Below, in pieces: positions 1-10,933 of a stretch of DNA of 64,000 bases. The position numbers were made by a program, and so were the translations under genes. Each line of letters starts with the position of its first letter. The first letter of the stretch is position 1. Origin of the DNA: Callaeas wilsoni (taxonomy: Eukaryota; Chordata; Aves; Passeriformes; Callaeidae); the NCBI GenBank assembly GCA_013398955.1, contig VWPU01017436.1:1-64000 (forward strand), read 5' to 3'. Below the pieces are notes generated by a model that was given only the letters and a program-made list of their open reading frames with translations, ran no database searches and was not told where the DNA came from.

Positions 1-620
1 CCTTCCCCCGCCTGCCCCTCGGCCTGTCCCCCCACCCCGTTCCCCGCCTTTCCTCCGCCTGTCCCCCGCCTTTCCCCCGCCTGCCTCCCGGTGCCTCCCG
101 GTGCTTCCCGCCTGCCGCTCTCCGTGCGCGGGCGACGCCCGGCGCTGCCGGGGCCCTGCCCGTTCCCAGCACCTGCCCCGGGCGGCCCAGCGGGCATGGA
201 GCGGCTGCAAGTGGAGGCGCAGGCGCTGGAGGACTACGCGGAGTACCGGCGGTGAGGGCACAGGGGCGGCGCGGTGGGCTCCCGGGGCGGGGGCCGGGCG
301 CTCCCGGCCGGCCCGCGGGTGCCGGCGGCAGCCGTGTCGCATCCCCGGTAGCTGGCCCGCGGCCCGGGATTCCTCCGGGAGAGATGCTCGCCTTCGGCCC
401 TCCTGAATTGGCTGCTTCGGGGTCTTCGGCGGCTTCGTTGAGTGACATGCACCGCCCACCATTCACTGTCGCATACGGAGGTGCCGTGGCTCGTGTGCCC
501 CGGTGAGGACACGTTGCAAACCTTGGCTGTCAGCAGTGGAGTCACGCATCGTCCCTCGCATCCAGGCCCGCCCGGCAGCGTGTGTGTGCGATGTGCTGCT
601 GTGAGAGGCCATCTGCTCTA
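1..620 (+). promoter_or_regulatory. FAM221A: CpG-island promoter and first exon region of FAM221A
   Basis: The first ~600 bases are strongly GC-rich and CpG-rich, unlike the AT-rich remainder of the window. Positions 1-120 form a C-rich pyrimidine tract made of imperfect repeats of a CCTTTCCCCCGCCTGTCC-like unit. No TATA box is visible, as expected for a CpG-island promoter. The FAM221A start codon lies inside the island at 196, and the island continues into intron 1. The transcription start cannot be placed from sequence alone. An upstream, possibly divergent, gene may share the island outside the window. Confidence 0.75.
196..251 (+). CDS. FAM221A: FAM221A coding exon 1
   Basis: It begins MERLQVEAQALEDYAEYR and ends in phase 2 (CG) before a GTGAGG donor. 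The split Arg codon is completed by the first base of exon 2. The ATG follows GCGGGC, a fair Kozak context. Confidence 0.92.
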
Positions 621-3600
621 CCAGTGGCATCCCTGCCCACGGCAGAGGCGCTGGAATTAGGTGGTCTTTAAAGTCCCGTCCAATCCAAACCATTATTTGA
701 TAATCTGCCAGACGTACTGCTCTTTCAGAATACAAGGACTTCTGTGCATCACGAGTTCCAAGTTTTGCGTTGTATAAATCCCTTATACTGCTGCGTGTCT
801 TTGCTAATCTTGTCAGCGGTCCTCTCGAAAGGCTGAACAAAAATAAAACACAGTCGTTGTGCTGAGATCTTAATTTAGTTTAGGAAAACCTTGAGTAAAA
901 CACCAGAGGAAGGCACAGTGGTATTTCTTACATAAGATGTGCAGTGATTCAGTGGGTGTTGGCTGGGTCGACATGCAAATGATAGCGTTGAGTTGGCACA
1001 TTATCCTGGTGCTGTACAGCGCTGGCAGTGCACAAACCCACAGAGTATTTGACAAAGAATCTCTCGTTCAGTATGTTTTAGCATATCCAATAAATAATAC
1101 CTGAAATATTTACAGACATTAATAAAATCACTTTTAGCATAAGTAGGTGCTGCAGTTAAGCCTCAATTATATTTTATATATTTTATTTATTGTCATTGTT
1201 TCCATAAATGCGGGATTTGGATGCTGCTCCAGAGTTCCAGCTATTCAGTGATCTTGAGTTAGAACATAGTGATAGTTTAAACAAATGGGCCTGTCTGAAT
1301 TGAGGGATACAGCTCCCACCAAATTCAGCTACAGAAACTTAACTACAAGCAGTTACTTGCAGTTGAATACTCAGACTAGACTAAGATTAATCTCCTGATA
1401 CAAGTTTGCAGTACAGTTGGGTGTAGATGGGTGAAGTGACTTGCCAGAGGTCAGTCAAGAAGCCTGAGGCAGAGCTGGCTGGTTACATGACCCTTTATGC
1501 TCATTGCTTTTTTTTTCCACAAGAACTCCTGGTAGTTTGCTGTATTAATTTTTTCCTTCTCTCTGAGAACTGGTTTTCAGTCCATTAGAGCAAATTTTTT
1601 AAAAGAGCATTATTCAAAGAATATTCCCTAGAAATCAGCAATAGTTCTGTTAAATTATTAGGACAGTAATATGAAATACAAGATTTGTTTTGCATTTCAG
1701 AAAAAGTGCTGTTATATATTATTTGCAAAAAAAAATCTGGAGAAACCTACTTTTATTGTCTTCATTTTCTTACGGCTTTTTTTGTGCCATGTATACAGAA
1801 TTGTAGGTGATGATGATGGAGGAAAGCTCTTTACTCCTGAGGAATATGAGGAGTACAAAAGAAAAGTATTACCAGCTCGGCTACAGAACAGGTTGTATGT
1901 GAGCTGGAGATCACCAACTGGCATGGACTGTAAGCTTGTGGGACCAGAGACACTGTGCTTTTGCACTCACCGGTGGGTAGCTTCCCTTCTTTTACACTTT
2001 AGTATTTTTAACAATCAGGAAAATGTGAAATATTCCCAGACACATTACAGTAGCACTAGGCAAATTTATTTAAGGTTTAAGGGTTGATAAAATTAGGTTT
2101 TAAATAGTAAGAACTGTTTGTAAATATAAATGTCAATATATTTTTGAGACGAAAATGATTTTGTAGTCTCAATAAATTCAGCTGTAAGGCATGAGTTAAC
2201 ACAGATCAGATTGATTCTGGTAGTGCTGTCTAAATGAAACATAAGCATATGTGATATTTATGTAATGAATAGATGTAAAACCACCTGCTATTATGCATTT
2301 AATTGAAAATTAACAATTAAGAGTAAACAGTACAATTAAAATTACTTCAAAACAAAACTTGTGAAGTAAATGATAAGCCTTTCAGGTAGTTTTCTCATAA
2401 ATACTAACAAAGTCATAAAAGTTATTATTTTTCCTGTTTTAGGTATAAACAGCACAAAACAGACTATGAGGTGCTTCCCAAAGAGCGTCCTCTCTGCGTG
2501 CCTTGCAGAGTGAAGCGGTGCCCGTGCCAGTCCTACCAGTTTGTCCCCCTGAACGGCACCCAGCCCGTCCGCTGCCGCTGCAAGCACTTGGCGGAGCAGC
2601 ACAGCGCAGCGCCTGGGTTTCCCTGTAACTCCTGTAAGTCACTGCTGGGCTTGCTGCGTTCTTTGCCAGGAAACTCAACAGCAACAGCGCGTGAGGGATC
2701 TGTGTTCTGCCCAGGGTGTTGGGTGTGTGCTGCTCTTGTCACCAGTGTGTATTTTCATCCTTGAGGAAGGCTGAGAAGTGGGAAGGAAGACATCATCTTT
2801 TGCACAGGAGGGTTTAGAACAAGATCCTTAGTTTCCCCAGGTCCTGTGAAGGAGTTTAAATCTCTGAATGCTTCAGATAGGTGCTTATGGAGACGGATGC
2901 CTGAAGATAGGCAGTATGAAAGCACCCTGTTTGCAGTTTGTCACTTCCAGCTGCATGTACCTGCTTTTTCTACCTGAACTTGGTAGTTTGAGAGAGAGAA
3001 GTGTTGATCTCCATTCCTCTATTGCCTGGTTGACTATAACATTAATATATTTTTATGTCTTTTCTCAACTCAGCAGGAAGTAGTAGTCTGTTCTCAAATA
3101 ATACTATTGCTAGCATTCTAACAAAGCTGTTCATGACCATACAGATTGTGGGTCCAGAAATGCAAATGAGAATGGAGTTTCAGCAAGATCTTAGACAAGG
3201 GATTAAGAGGAAGCTTTCTGCCACTGTTGTTTGAGGTTAATGTAATGAAATAACAGTAATTATTAACCACAGGAAATAAATAATGCATAAAGATGTTTTA
3301 GTTTGAAACCTCAAATTGCATTAGCTGAAGATTTTTTTTTTTGAGTTCTGTACTGTTATTAAATTTCTTTCACGGAATGTCTCTATTTTGTACAGAAAAA
3401 ACTGTAAACAGCTTTTGCTGGTTGTCAATCGTATCCTACAGAATAAACCATAAAATATCTGTATGACAGCCTTTCAAGAATTTGCACTAAGGAATGTGAA
3501 AATCTTAGATGTGCAGCTGGATAATTCAGACTGAATCGATAGAAAACAGTGTTTTCAATATTAATATATATAAGGGCTTTTGTTTAGTGTTTCTCAAAAA

Positions 3601-6600
3601 TGCCAGACACTTCTGAGGGTTTCACAGATTTCACAGTGAAGTGCCAAGAATTGCTTCTATTTTGGACTTGTTTTGTTTTAGTGTAATGGTATTAGTCTTG
3701 TCCAGTGTTGATAAATCTAACATGAGAGGTAAATTATAACTGAAAAACTTAACTGCTTATCGCTCTGTTTGTATTGCATATACTGTATTCTGTGTCCAAA
3801 CATAGAGTTCTGTTTCTGAGGAGTGCCCAAAATAATATGAAAAACCTTTAACATTTTCAAGAATGTGATCAACATATTACAAAAGACTAAAAAGAAATCT
3901 TTCATGGTGCTCCACAAAGAACTCTGAGCTGGAAGCAGGGTAATTTGTATAATGAAACATTTGCAACATCGCTTCCTCAGTTTTTTTGGTCACATCATTG
4001 CTCCAGAGGGGCTTTGATGACAGTTTTAGATGTAGCTAGGGCAGACAGGTCACTTTACTCTGTTTCTGAATGTCACATAACATTTGTATGACTATTTCAA
4101 TTACATCCTGTGGCTGTATAAGCCTAAAAACCCCTGAAAGTCAGTCTAGTGATACTCCTTTGTAGAACTCATTTTGTTTCTTCCGCAGTCTCTATTTGCT
4201 ACTGAGAAAATTTTGCTAATTTTAGAAGACATTGAAGTTGTGATTTGTGTAATGAATTGTGGTATGAAGTTTCTTAGCCATGCAACATTGACATGTGCTA
4301 TACACCTTTGGAGGGAATGCTGCCAAAATGCTGGCAGGTCGTCAGCTTTACCCAGTGTCAGAACTTCTTTTCCTTTTATTCGTTGTAAGTGGATGGAGAG
4401 GCGTGTTGCTAATGGCAATGAACACAAGTTGCAACATAGGAAATACAGTTAGATATCAGAAAAGAAATTTCTGATCCAGCATTGGTCCAGGCTGCTCAGA
4501 GAGGTGGAATCTCCATCCTCAGAGGTACTTGAAACTTGGCTCAGTAAGATCCTGTGACTGGATGGCCCTCATGATCTAATCCCTAGAGTCGTCCTTTCTC
4601 TTTTATACAGCCTTTTCATACAGCTGGATGCTTAAATCCCATCACCATCTCACTCATTTATTTGTTTCTTAGGTTCCAAGTGTTCAGGCTTTCATAGCTG
4701 CTTTACCTGCGCCTGTGGTCAGCCAGCATATGCTCACGAAACCGTTGTGGAAACGAAAGAGGAGCGCTTAGCCCAAGGCAAGCCGGTGGGGCAGGATGTT
4801 CCTTACGCTGCCATGGGAGGACTGACTGGTTTTAGTTCGCTAGCAGAAGGCTACATGAGGCTTGATGACAGTGGAATAGGTGTGTGCAGCTGACCTGAGA
4901 TGAAATTTTAATTGCTCACCTAAGTTTTGAAAAGTACTAAATCAAAATAGGGTTTCGAAGTTTGAAGGCAAATTGGATGAATAGGAGTAGGACTGCAGAC
5001 TGTTCCTTTCCATCTCTCCTCAGGTGTTAAGGGATCACACTGTCCTACTCCCTGTAGTCAGTTGATTAAAAAAGTATTTTTCAACAATTCTGATGTTCAA
5101 CACAGTTGCTGCTTCTTGAAATGCAGCATATCCTTTAGAGAGAACCTGTAACTTCTAATACTTCCTGTAACCTAATACTTCCACCTTCTATTTATGTTAG
5201 TCATTTAGCCTAATACTGTCCAGGTATTTCTTGGTTATATATTTACAGCATTTTTGTTTCCAAACTCAAAGGTTAATAGCTGTTCAGCATAAAAAAAGAG
5301 ATAATTGGTATACCTTTTTAACAGACATGTTAGTTGGTCTTGATACTTTTTCTGCTCTGTGATTTTGTGTCATTTAATAACGCACATGTTTTGTCCTGAA
5401 ATACTGTTTTATCTATTATTGTCACATACCCACTATTTCTTTTTAAAAATTCTGATCTGTATTCCTGGATTTGTCTGAAGTTTAGAAGCTAAAACATTAC
5501 CATAGTAATTGAAGAAACAAAGCTTTTCATTGCTTTTAAAGCCATCCTTGTAATGCTTTTGTTAACTCCAGTTTATGGGGTCTGAGCTGAGAGTTGTAGA
5601 TATGAATCTGTAACCTTCTTTTGACCCCATCATGTGTAGTAGGACTGTATCTCCTAGAGTTAATTATTGTTTTCATTCAACTTATTTTCTAACAGGTCCT
5701 CCTTCTGCTGAACTTTTGGAAGCCCCCATTACCAGCATGGATCATCCATTTTTAAAAGCATTTCAGGGGCCTTCGGGTTCTGCTCAAATAGCAGGTGATG
5801 TATAAGTAGGGTAATACTGTTATGCAAAAAGAATTTAATATAAAATTAATTCATTTTATTAATGAATGGAACGGCATTAAAATGAGTATTGAAGCCTTGC
5901 TATGTGATAAGTTAGTACAACATTCATGTACTTCAAATGCTGAGAATAACTTAATGCTTGCTATTTTTGCTTGTGACATGTTTTTTACCTTAAATTATTT
6001 TTTTCTTAGTGTTTGTTGTCTTTCCCATTAATGGTGTCATGTATTCCTTGAGTCAGTTTTTAAAATTCTTAATTCCTCCTAGAAGGTCATCGTATCTGAA
6101 CGGGTTGTACATACTCAGCACAATCCTGTGAAACTGCCTTCTACCAGAAAGCTTTTTGTACATGGGATTATGGATCACATACATTTATTTTGTGTCCCTT
6201 ATTTAGTACAACAATTTAGCAATTACTAGAACTGTTGAACTCCTTTAAGACAGTTTATATTATGTGCAAGCCTAGACTAAAAAGGTTTCTCTTTGGTCAC
6301 AAGTGCTGGGTTTTGTACTTGCCTATAAAGGTGAGTTCCCATTTTAAATGGGTTTTGCCAAATGTAAAACATAACTAATGGAATAGCAAGTATCATTAAT
6401 AAAAAAAGGGTTTTGTTTTTTGTTTATGTTTTGTTTCTCAGGTAGTTCAAGTGCCACAGGGCAAGTTTCTCATGGAAAACAATCAGAAGCTGATGACATG
6501 GCTTACTTTGAAAAACGTTATCAAGAACGGGCAAGTTACATCATATATTGCTTAATTTAAATACAATTTCACAAGGGGATGTCTAAAACCTATAAATGTA

Positions 6601-8310
6601 TGATTTAAGTGGCATATAAATGCATTATATAATTCCTTCTCAATTCCTGAGAACGCTAGCTTCTTAACATAAATTTTTAAATGCAATTGAGCTATTACAG
6701 GATTTCAGAGGTCAGTCATGTGTGGGATGGCATTTACCTTAACCAAGCAGATTTTAATTGAGGTAACTCTCTCTTACAGAAAACCAAACATTTTACTATG
6801 TGGCAAAAAGAAAAAACAACTCAGAGTCACAGAAACTCCCCTGTGACATTTAGGATTGCATGTTTGCTACCTCACTTATAAAATTTTATAATGTTCTTTT
6901 TTTAAAAAATGAATGTCTGTGTAAGTTTGGCTAAATTTGATCTGTCTTTCTTAGATGATCTGTATCACTCACTTGGAGGGGCGTCCTCCACCCCACTGAC
7001 TATCTTTAACTTAAATGCCATGTGGTGTAGGTTATTCACATGTTTAAATACCTATTCTTTCCCCACATTAGCCCTTTAGCTCCACTATCTCAGCTGAAGT
7101 ATGTCTTGACTGTTTATGAATTCTTTTGTAGGGCAATGTTGCATAATTAACTTTTAAAATCTGAACTGTTTTGCTGTTTTGCTTGCTGGCTTGCAACATG
7201 GTATTTGTTAAGGAGAAAGCTGTTATAGCTTTGTGAAATTTTAAATAATTTTCTTTGTTTTGTAAATCATCACAAAATATGGACAGATGTTACAAATATT
7301 ACATCCGTTCATAGAAAACATCAAATTCAAATTTCTCCGTTTCTTTTTCCTCCCAAGATTTTATTTTCTTTGCAAAACGTAGCAGGAATTTTAGATAGAA
7401 ACCTCAAGCCTACAAATAAGGAAAAGTGTTTTAAAATACATTTCTGTGTAGACCAACAATATTTTCTTAGCAGTGAGTTCATTTGTTGACATCCAAATGA
7501 GGTCTTGTTTCCTTTTGATATTTTATTATGGTGGGAAAAAGCATGTTAGTATTTTTTTCTTGCATTTTTGATAGCAGCATATGTGTTAGATGGTATGCAA
7601 AGTGTCTGCATCCCTTTTATATAATTGCTCTAAATACAATTTCATTCACTAGTGTAACAATACTTGAGAAAAATTGTAGCTTCCAAAACCAACAGATGTA
7701 TTTGTTTGGATTAATAGTCTTAATACAAAATGACAGAGTGAAATGCGTATGTGTTGATAAATTTTACCACGCTGTAAGAGCCTGCTGTGTAGAAAAAGTC
7801 TTACAGGGGGAAGTCATGGCCTTGTGGCTCAGTGTGGAGACAGTGGGATGAAGGATCAGCACCACTCCCGTGCGGTTCTGTGTGTGCCGATGTGTCTCAC
7901 TGTATCCGTTAGACCCCTGCGATAAAACTGCTCTACCTTTCACTACATAGAGATAAACTCATGAACATTCGTGAGGCACGCTGGCCTTGAGGGACACTTG
8001 AATACCTAGATTGCCATTATCAGAGAAAATGCAGCCCTGGTTTCAGCAGGGGAGGAGCTGCAGCGCCATGGAGGTGCCGCTTTGTCTTGTGGTGCGAACG
8101 CAAGCAGTGCTAGGTTTGAATGATAATGTCGTGTACCTTTCTCCACTGCAAGTATCACCCTGGTAAATTGTAGAAATGTAATATTGCATTGTTAGCCGAT
8201 TTGCAAATCAGTGTTTGAAAGACTGCTGGTGTCTCTTTGTGTTACAGCTGAAAATGGAGAAAGCTGCTAAAAGGAAAGAGAAGAATCCAGTGCCATCAAA
8301 GAAGCCATGA
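196..8310 (+). CDS. FAM221A: FAM221A, seven-exon protein-coding gene (spliced CDS)
   Basis: Coding exons are 196-251, 1799-1972, 2443-2633, 4673-4879, 5696-5794, 6442-6530 and 8248-8310. They total 879 nt and read through without a stop for 292 residues; the human protein is about 298. Residues 20-40 contain the FTPEEYEEYKRKVLP segment and residues ~54-77 the SPTGMDCKLVGPETLCFCTH segment. Residues 95-155 are very cysteine-rich, with CVPC (95-98), CPC (103-105), CRC (121-123), CNSC (138-141) and CSGFHSCFTCAC (144-155), a pattern suggesting metal binding. The AMGGLTGFSSLAEGYMRL segment follows. The C-terminus (~255-292) is charged and lysine-rich. This is the FAM221 family; its molecular function is not established. 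The start was chosen because its ATG precedes the conserved YAEYRR(IVG) junction. All splice sites are canonical except the last donor, which is GC. Confidence 0.96.
252..1798 (+). other. FAM221A: FAM221A intron 1
   Basis: The first ~370 bases continue the CpG island. A short CR1 tail lies at about 618-695. The remainder is ordinary AT-rich intron with no exon signal recognised. Acceptor: TGTATACAG at 1790-1798. Confidence 0.8.
618..695 (+). mobile_element. CR1 LINE 3' tail fragment
   Basis: The sequence GGTCTTTAAAGTCCC, followed by a TCCAATCCAAACCATT-type end, matches the standard CR1 3' terminus. It is 5'-truncated and lies in FAM221A intron 1, in + orientation. Confidence 0.6.
1799..1972 (+). 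CDS. FAM221A: FAM221A coding exon 2
   Basis: It encodes residues 19-77, from RIVGDDDGGKLFTPEEYEEY to ETLCFCTHR. The acceptor is TATACAG and the donor CG|GTGGGT. This is the most conserved part of the family outside the Cys-rich core. Confidence 0.97.
2443..2633 (+). CDS. FAM221A: FAM221A coding exon 3 (Cys-rich)
   Basis: It encodes residues 77-141 and holds most of the paired cysteines (CVPC, CPC, CRC, CNSC) plus conserved histidines at 125 and 130. The acceptor is TGTTTTAG and the donor GTAAGT. It is GC-rich compared with the flanking introns. Confidence 0.97.
2634..4672 (+). other. FAM221A: FAM221A intron 3
   Basis: This is AT-rich intron. A degraded CR1 fragment is visible at about 4475-4590. 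I see nothing else in it. Confidence 0.8.
4475..4590 (+). mobile_element. Degraded CR1 LINE 3' fragment
   Basis: It resembles the CR1 3' region: a CAGGCTGCTCAGAGAGGTGG box, a CATCCTCAGAGGTACTTGA-like box and a GGATGGCCCTCATGATCT-like end. It is clearly diverged and lies in FAM221A intron 3. Confidence 0.6.
4673..4879 (+). CDS. FAM221A: FAM221A coding exon 4
   Basis: It encodes residues 141-210, starting with CSKCSGFHSCFTCACGQ, followed by a charged KEERLAQGKPVGQD segment and AMGGLTGFSSLAEGYMRLD. The acceptor is TTTCTTAG and the donor G|GTGTGT. Confidence 0.97.
5696..5794 (+). CDS. FAM221A: FAM221A coding exon 5
   Basis: It encodes residues 210-243 (GPPSAELLEAPITSMDHPFL and onward). This is a low-complexity, probably disordered, Pro/Ser-rich linker. 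The acceptor is TCTAACAG and the donor GCAG|GTGATG. Confidence 0.95.
6442..6530 (+). CDS. FAM221A: FAM221A coding exon 6, followed by a GC donor
   Basis: It encodes residues 243-272 and ends DDMAYFEKRYQER. The acceptor is TTTCTCAG. The reading frame continues into exon 7 (LKMEKAAK) only if the exon ends after CGG at 6530, which makes the donor GCAAGT. No GT donor close by restores the family sequence. Confidence 0.95.
6531..8247 (+). other. FAM221A: FAM221A intron 6, GC-AG type
   Basis: The intron begins GCAAGT and ends GTGTTACAG. GC-AG introns are a known minor class (about 1 percent) processed by the U2 spliceosome, usually with an otherwise strong donor consensus, as here. An ORF of about 107 codons at 7528-7851 has no family resemblance and looks like chance. 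Confidence 0.9.
8248..8310 (+). CDS. FAM221A: FAM221A terminal coding exon
   Basis: It encodes the last 20 residues, LKMEKAAKRKEKNPVPSKKP, followed by TGA at 8308-8310. The lysine-rich tail matches the mammalian C-terminus in character. The acceptor is GTGTTACAG. Confidence 0.95.
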   Translation: MKMEKAAKRKEKNPVPSKKP

Positions 8311-8460
8311 GATTAATAAATAAATATTTATTACTTGGCACATTGTTCATTACTGCACTGAGTCATTTTCTCTGTGCCTACCCGCATACCTGTATTTATT
8401 CATTTATTTATTCTGTTGTTTTGTTCCTTTGCTGAAAATAATTTTTAATTATCTCATCGT

Positions 8461-8466
8461 AATAAA
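8461..8466 (+). terminator. FAM221A: Probable FAM221A polyadenylation signal
   Basis: An AATAAA hexamer lies 151 bases after the stop and is followed by a T/GT-rich stretch. Another AATAAA at 8315-8320 lies only 5 bases after the stop and is less likely to be the main site. Confidence 0.6.
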
Positions 8467-8470
8467 ATTG

Positions 8471-10273
8471 GTTCTTTAATCAACGTGTTTCTAATCTCCA
8501 GAACTGTTACACAGATATTTCTTTGAGAATGGAGAAGCATATTTAGAGAGTTGCAGAACTGTTATTTAAGGTCTGAGAGAATAACCTTGTATTTAAATAT
8601 TAGGAGGGCAAAGAAAATATATATCTTATTCTTAGGCTTTTATAATACATCTTCTTTATTTGTAGAGTCCTTTAAACTCATCTTGATTATGGATTTTATG
8701 TGGTGAGATTTGTTCTGTTAATATTGACATTTTAATATTGTCTTTAAATCTTTTTCCCCTTTCTGTTGATTTCATCACCTTGACATAAAACTCAAACATA
8801 CTCTTCTTCTCTCACACTTCTGTAGGCTCTGTTCTCGCCATCATATAAATATTTTTTTTAATGTGACATTCTGTACGCTTGCAAACCCATTTCCACACTT
8901 ACGAGCTACTTGAAGGGATCATGCTTGTATGCTTTATCCCAGATTTCTCTGGTGGTACCATTTTCCCAATTCTATTTGTCTGTTACTGTCCATAACAATT
9001 ATTACACTGAACTTCTGAAAACCTTAAGTGGAAATGGGTATGTTATTTATAGTATGTAAAGCAATAGTTGCATGCTGTTTGGTACAAACTTACTTATCCA
9101 AGAGATTCATAATCCAATCTGTGTAATCCAACACAGACTGAATCACCTCAAGGAGATGTACTTTTGTATTCTTTGTCCATATTCACGGCTGTGGCAACAT
9201 ATGTTGTATTAAAGGTAGGGGACCGGAAAATAGAAAATTCAGTAACTGTGTGGTGGTTTAATTCTGCAAAGCAGCACAGCAAGAACTTGGAACAGAATAA
9301 CTGGCAGAGAGTGCAGCTTAGGAGGCAAAAGCAGAGCCTAGGTTAACTTACTCTCCTTTGAGAACAGAGAGGTGTAAATCAGTTTGTTCTTAAAAATACC
9401 TGAAGTTATCTCTTGGACTGGAGGCTTTACAGGGGGTGTGTGCGCTGAGACTTTACAGCAACAACTGGGAGAAGCCTTCAAAGCTTTGTTTCCCATTGGA
9501 GATAATGCCTCCATGTGCCTGATGGGCAAAGGAAAAGACGTGAGTTTGAAGGCGTTTATTGCAGGGCAACTTGGTTTTTGTTCAGATATCAGCTGTGGTG
9601 TGAAGGCTCAGTGTTAAGAGAGCCTTTTACCTTAACTCTGACCTATACTGCCATTACTACAGATGCCAGTCAAAGAGGCTAATCTGTTACTTTAATTTAA
9701 ATGCATGATACATCAAAGCGTCTAATTAATGTTTGAAAGTTCCTTGACTGTTAAATTCTACAGTTACATACGGCTTTAGCCTAATAAATCAAAGTACTAA
9801 TTTGAGCTCCCTCTTCTGGCCCTGGCAGGCAATCCATTCTACACATCTGCTTGGTCTTGAAAATGAATGGGGTTTTCACAGTGTAATCACAAGAAACAAA
9901 CAAATATAAATAACATTCTAAAGAAAAGTAAATAAAAGTACCGAAAAAAATTATTTCCATTTTTCAAAGAGATTATTACAAGCATAATGGTGGAAGTTTA
10001 CTCTAGTTTCCTACTTATCCCCCTGACTATACCCATGAGGGAATGCAGTTCTGGAAATCTCTGTGTGTGCTGCAGAAGTGAGATTTCTCACAGCAAAATA
10101 TTGTTAAAGAGAGAGGTTTTAATAGTTACAAAAAATTTAATTTTTGTTCCTTTTCATGCTGAGAGCATACGTTTTAGGAAATAAAGTGATTTTTTTTACA
10201 TTTTGAGTTGACAATTGTTGTCTGTTTTAAATGTTAGCTCTGCTAAATTCAGTCCTACTGTGCTGTACTTTGA
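8471..10273. other. Intergenic, no gene recognised
   Basis: AT-rich sequence downstream of FAM221A. An open stretch at 9384-9617 (77 codons) shows no domain I recognise. Confidence 0.6.
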
Positions 10274-10278
10274 TCATC
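10274..10278 (+). repeat. Target site duplication of LTR A, left copy (right copy 10929-10933)
   Basis: TCATC directly abuts both ends of the LTR. Confidence 0.85.
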
Positions 10279-10928
10279 TGTGCCGGTTTGGACACAAATC
10301 CGGGAGGAGACAACCTGAGAGGGGCGTCTCTCTCTCTCTCTCCTGCCTGCCAGGCAAGCAGGCCTCGGCAGCACCTCCCCCACAGGCTCAGGAAAAATAA
10401 TTTCTCGAGTGAAAGTGAAAAAAACTATTTATTTAACAAAACAGAGCTCCCGGGTGGCACGAGGAAAAAAGGATATTGAAACCCCCTCCCCTGTCCCCTA
10501 AAAGAGGACTATGGCTTTTAGAGTTCTTTCTGTAGGTAAAACCTGCAGTCCTGAGCTGGGCCGGGCCGGCCAGGCAGGGTCCGACGACCCCCCTTGGAGG
10601 GTCCCGCCGAGCAGGTCCGGAGATGACAGCCGGTCTCAGATGAAAAGCAAGCCAAAAACAGCCCAAAAAGGAAAAGAAGCTGCTGAGGCAGATCACAGTC
10701 CCTTCTCCGCTGAAAGCCGAAGAGACTAGCGAGCAAAAATCCTCTAACCAACCAGATGTTGTCAGAATCGGGAGAGAAAAGAATGCAAAACCTTCTAGTT
10801 GCAAGGTCAAGCTGGCCGCTTTGAAGAGTTCTCTCGGCTTCTCTCTCTCCCCTTTGCAATTTAAAGGTACACTAGAAATCAAGCAGGCGATGGGGAATAC
10901 AGTATGGTCATAGAATCACCCCAAGACA
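10279..10928 (-). mobile_element. Solo LTR A of an endogenous retrovirus (650 bp)
   Basis: The + strand starts TGTGCCGGTTTGG and ends CACCCCAAGACA, giving TG...CA termini. It is flanked by a perfect 5-bp duplication TCATC at 10274-10278 and 10929-10933. Read on the minus strand it starts TGTCTTGGGGTGATTC and carries an AATAAA near its 3' end (+ strand 10428-10433), so the LTR is oriented minus. No internal retroviral genes flank it, so it is a solo LTR left by LTR-LTR recombination. A 5-bp duplication fits the ERVL or related classes. The 149-aa ORF on its minus strand lies inside the LTR and is not a gene. Confidence 0.88.
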
Positions 10929-10933
10929 TCATC

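Noticed and set aside
10433..10882. 149-codon minus-strand ORF
   Set aside because: It lies wholly inside solo LTR A, which is non-coding.
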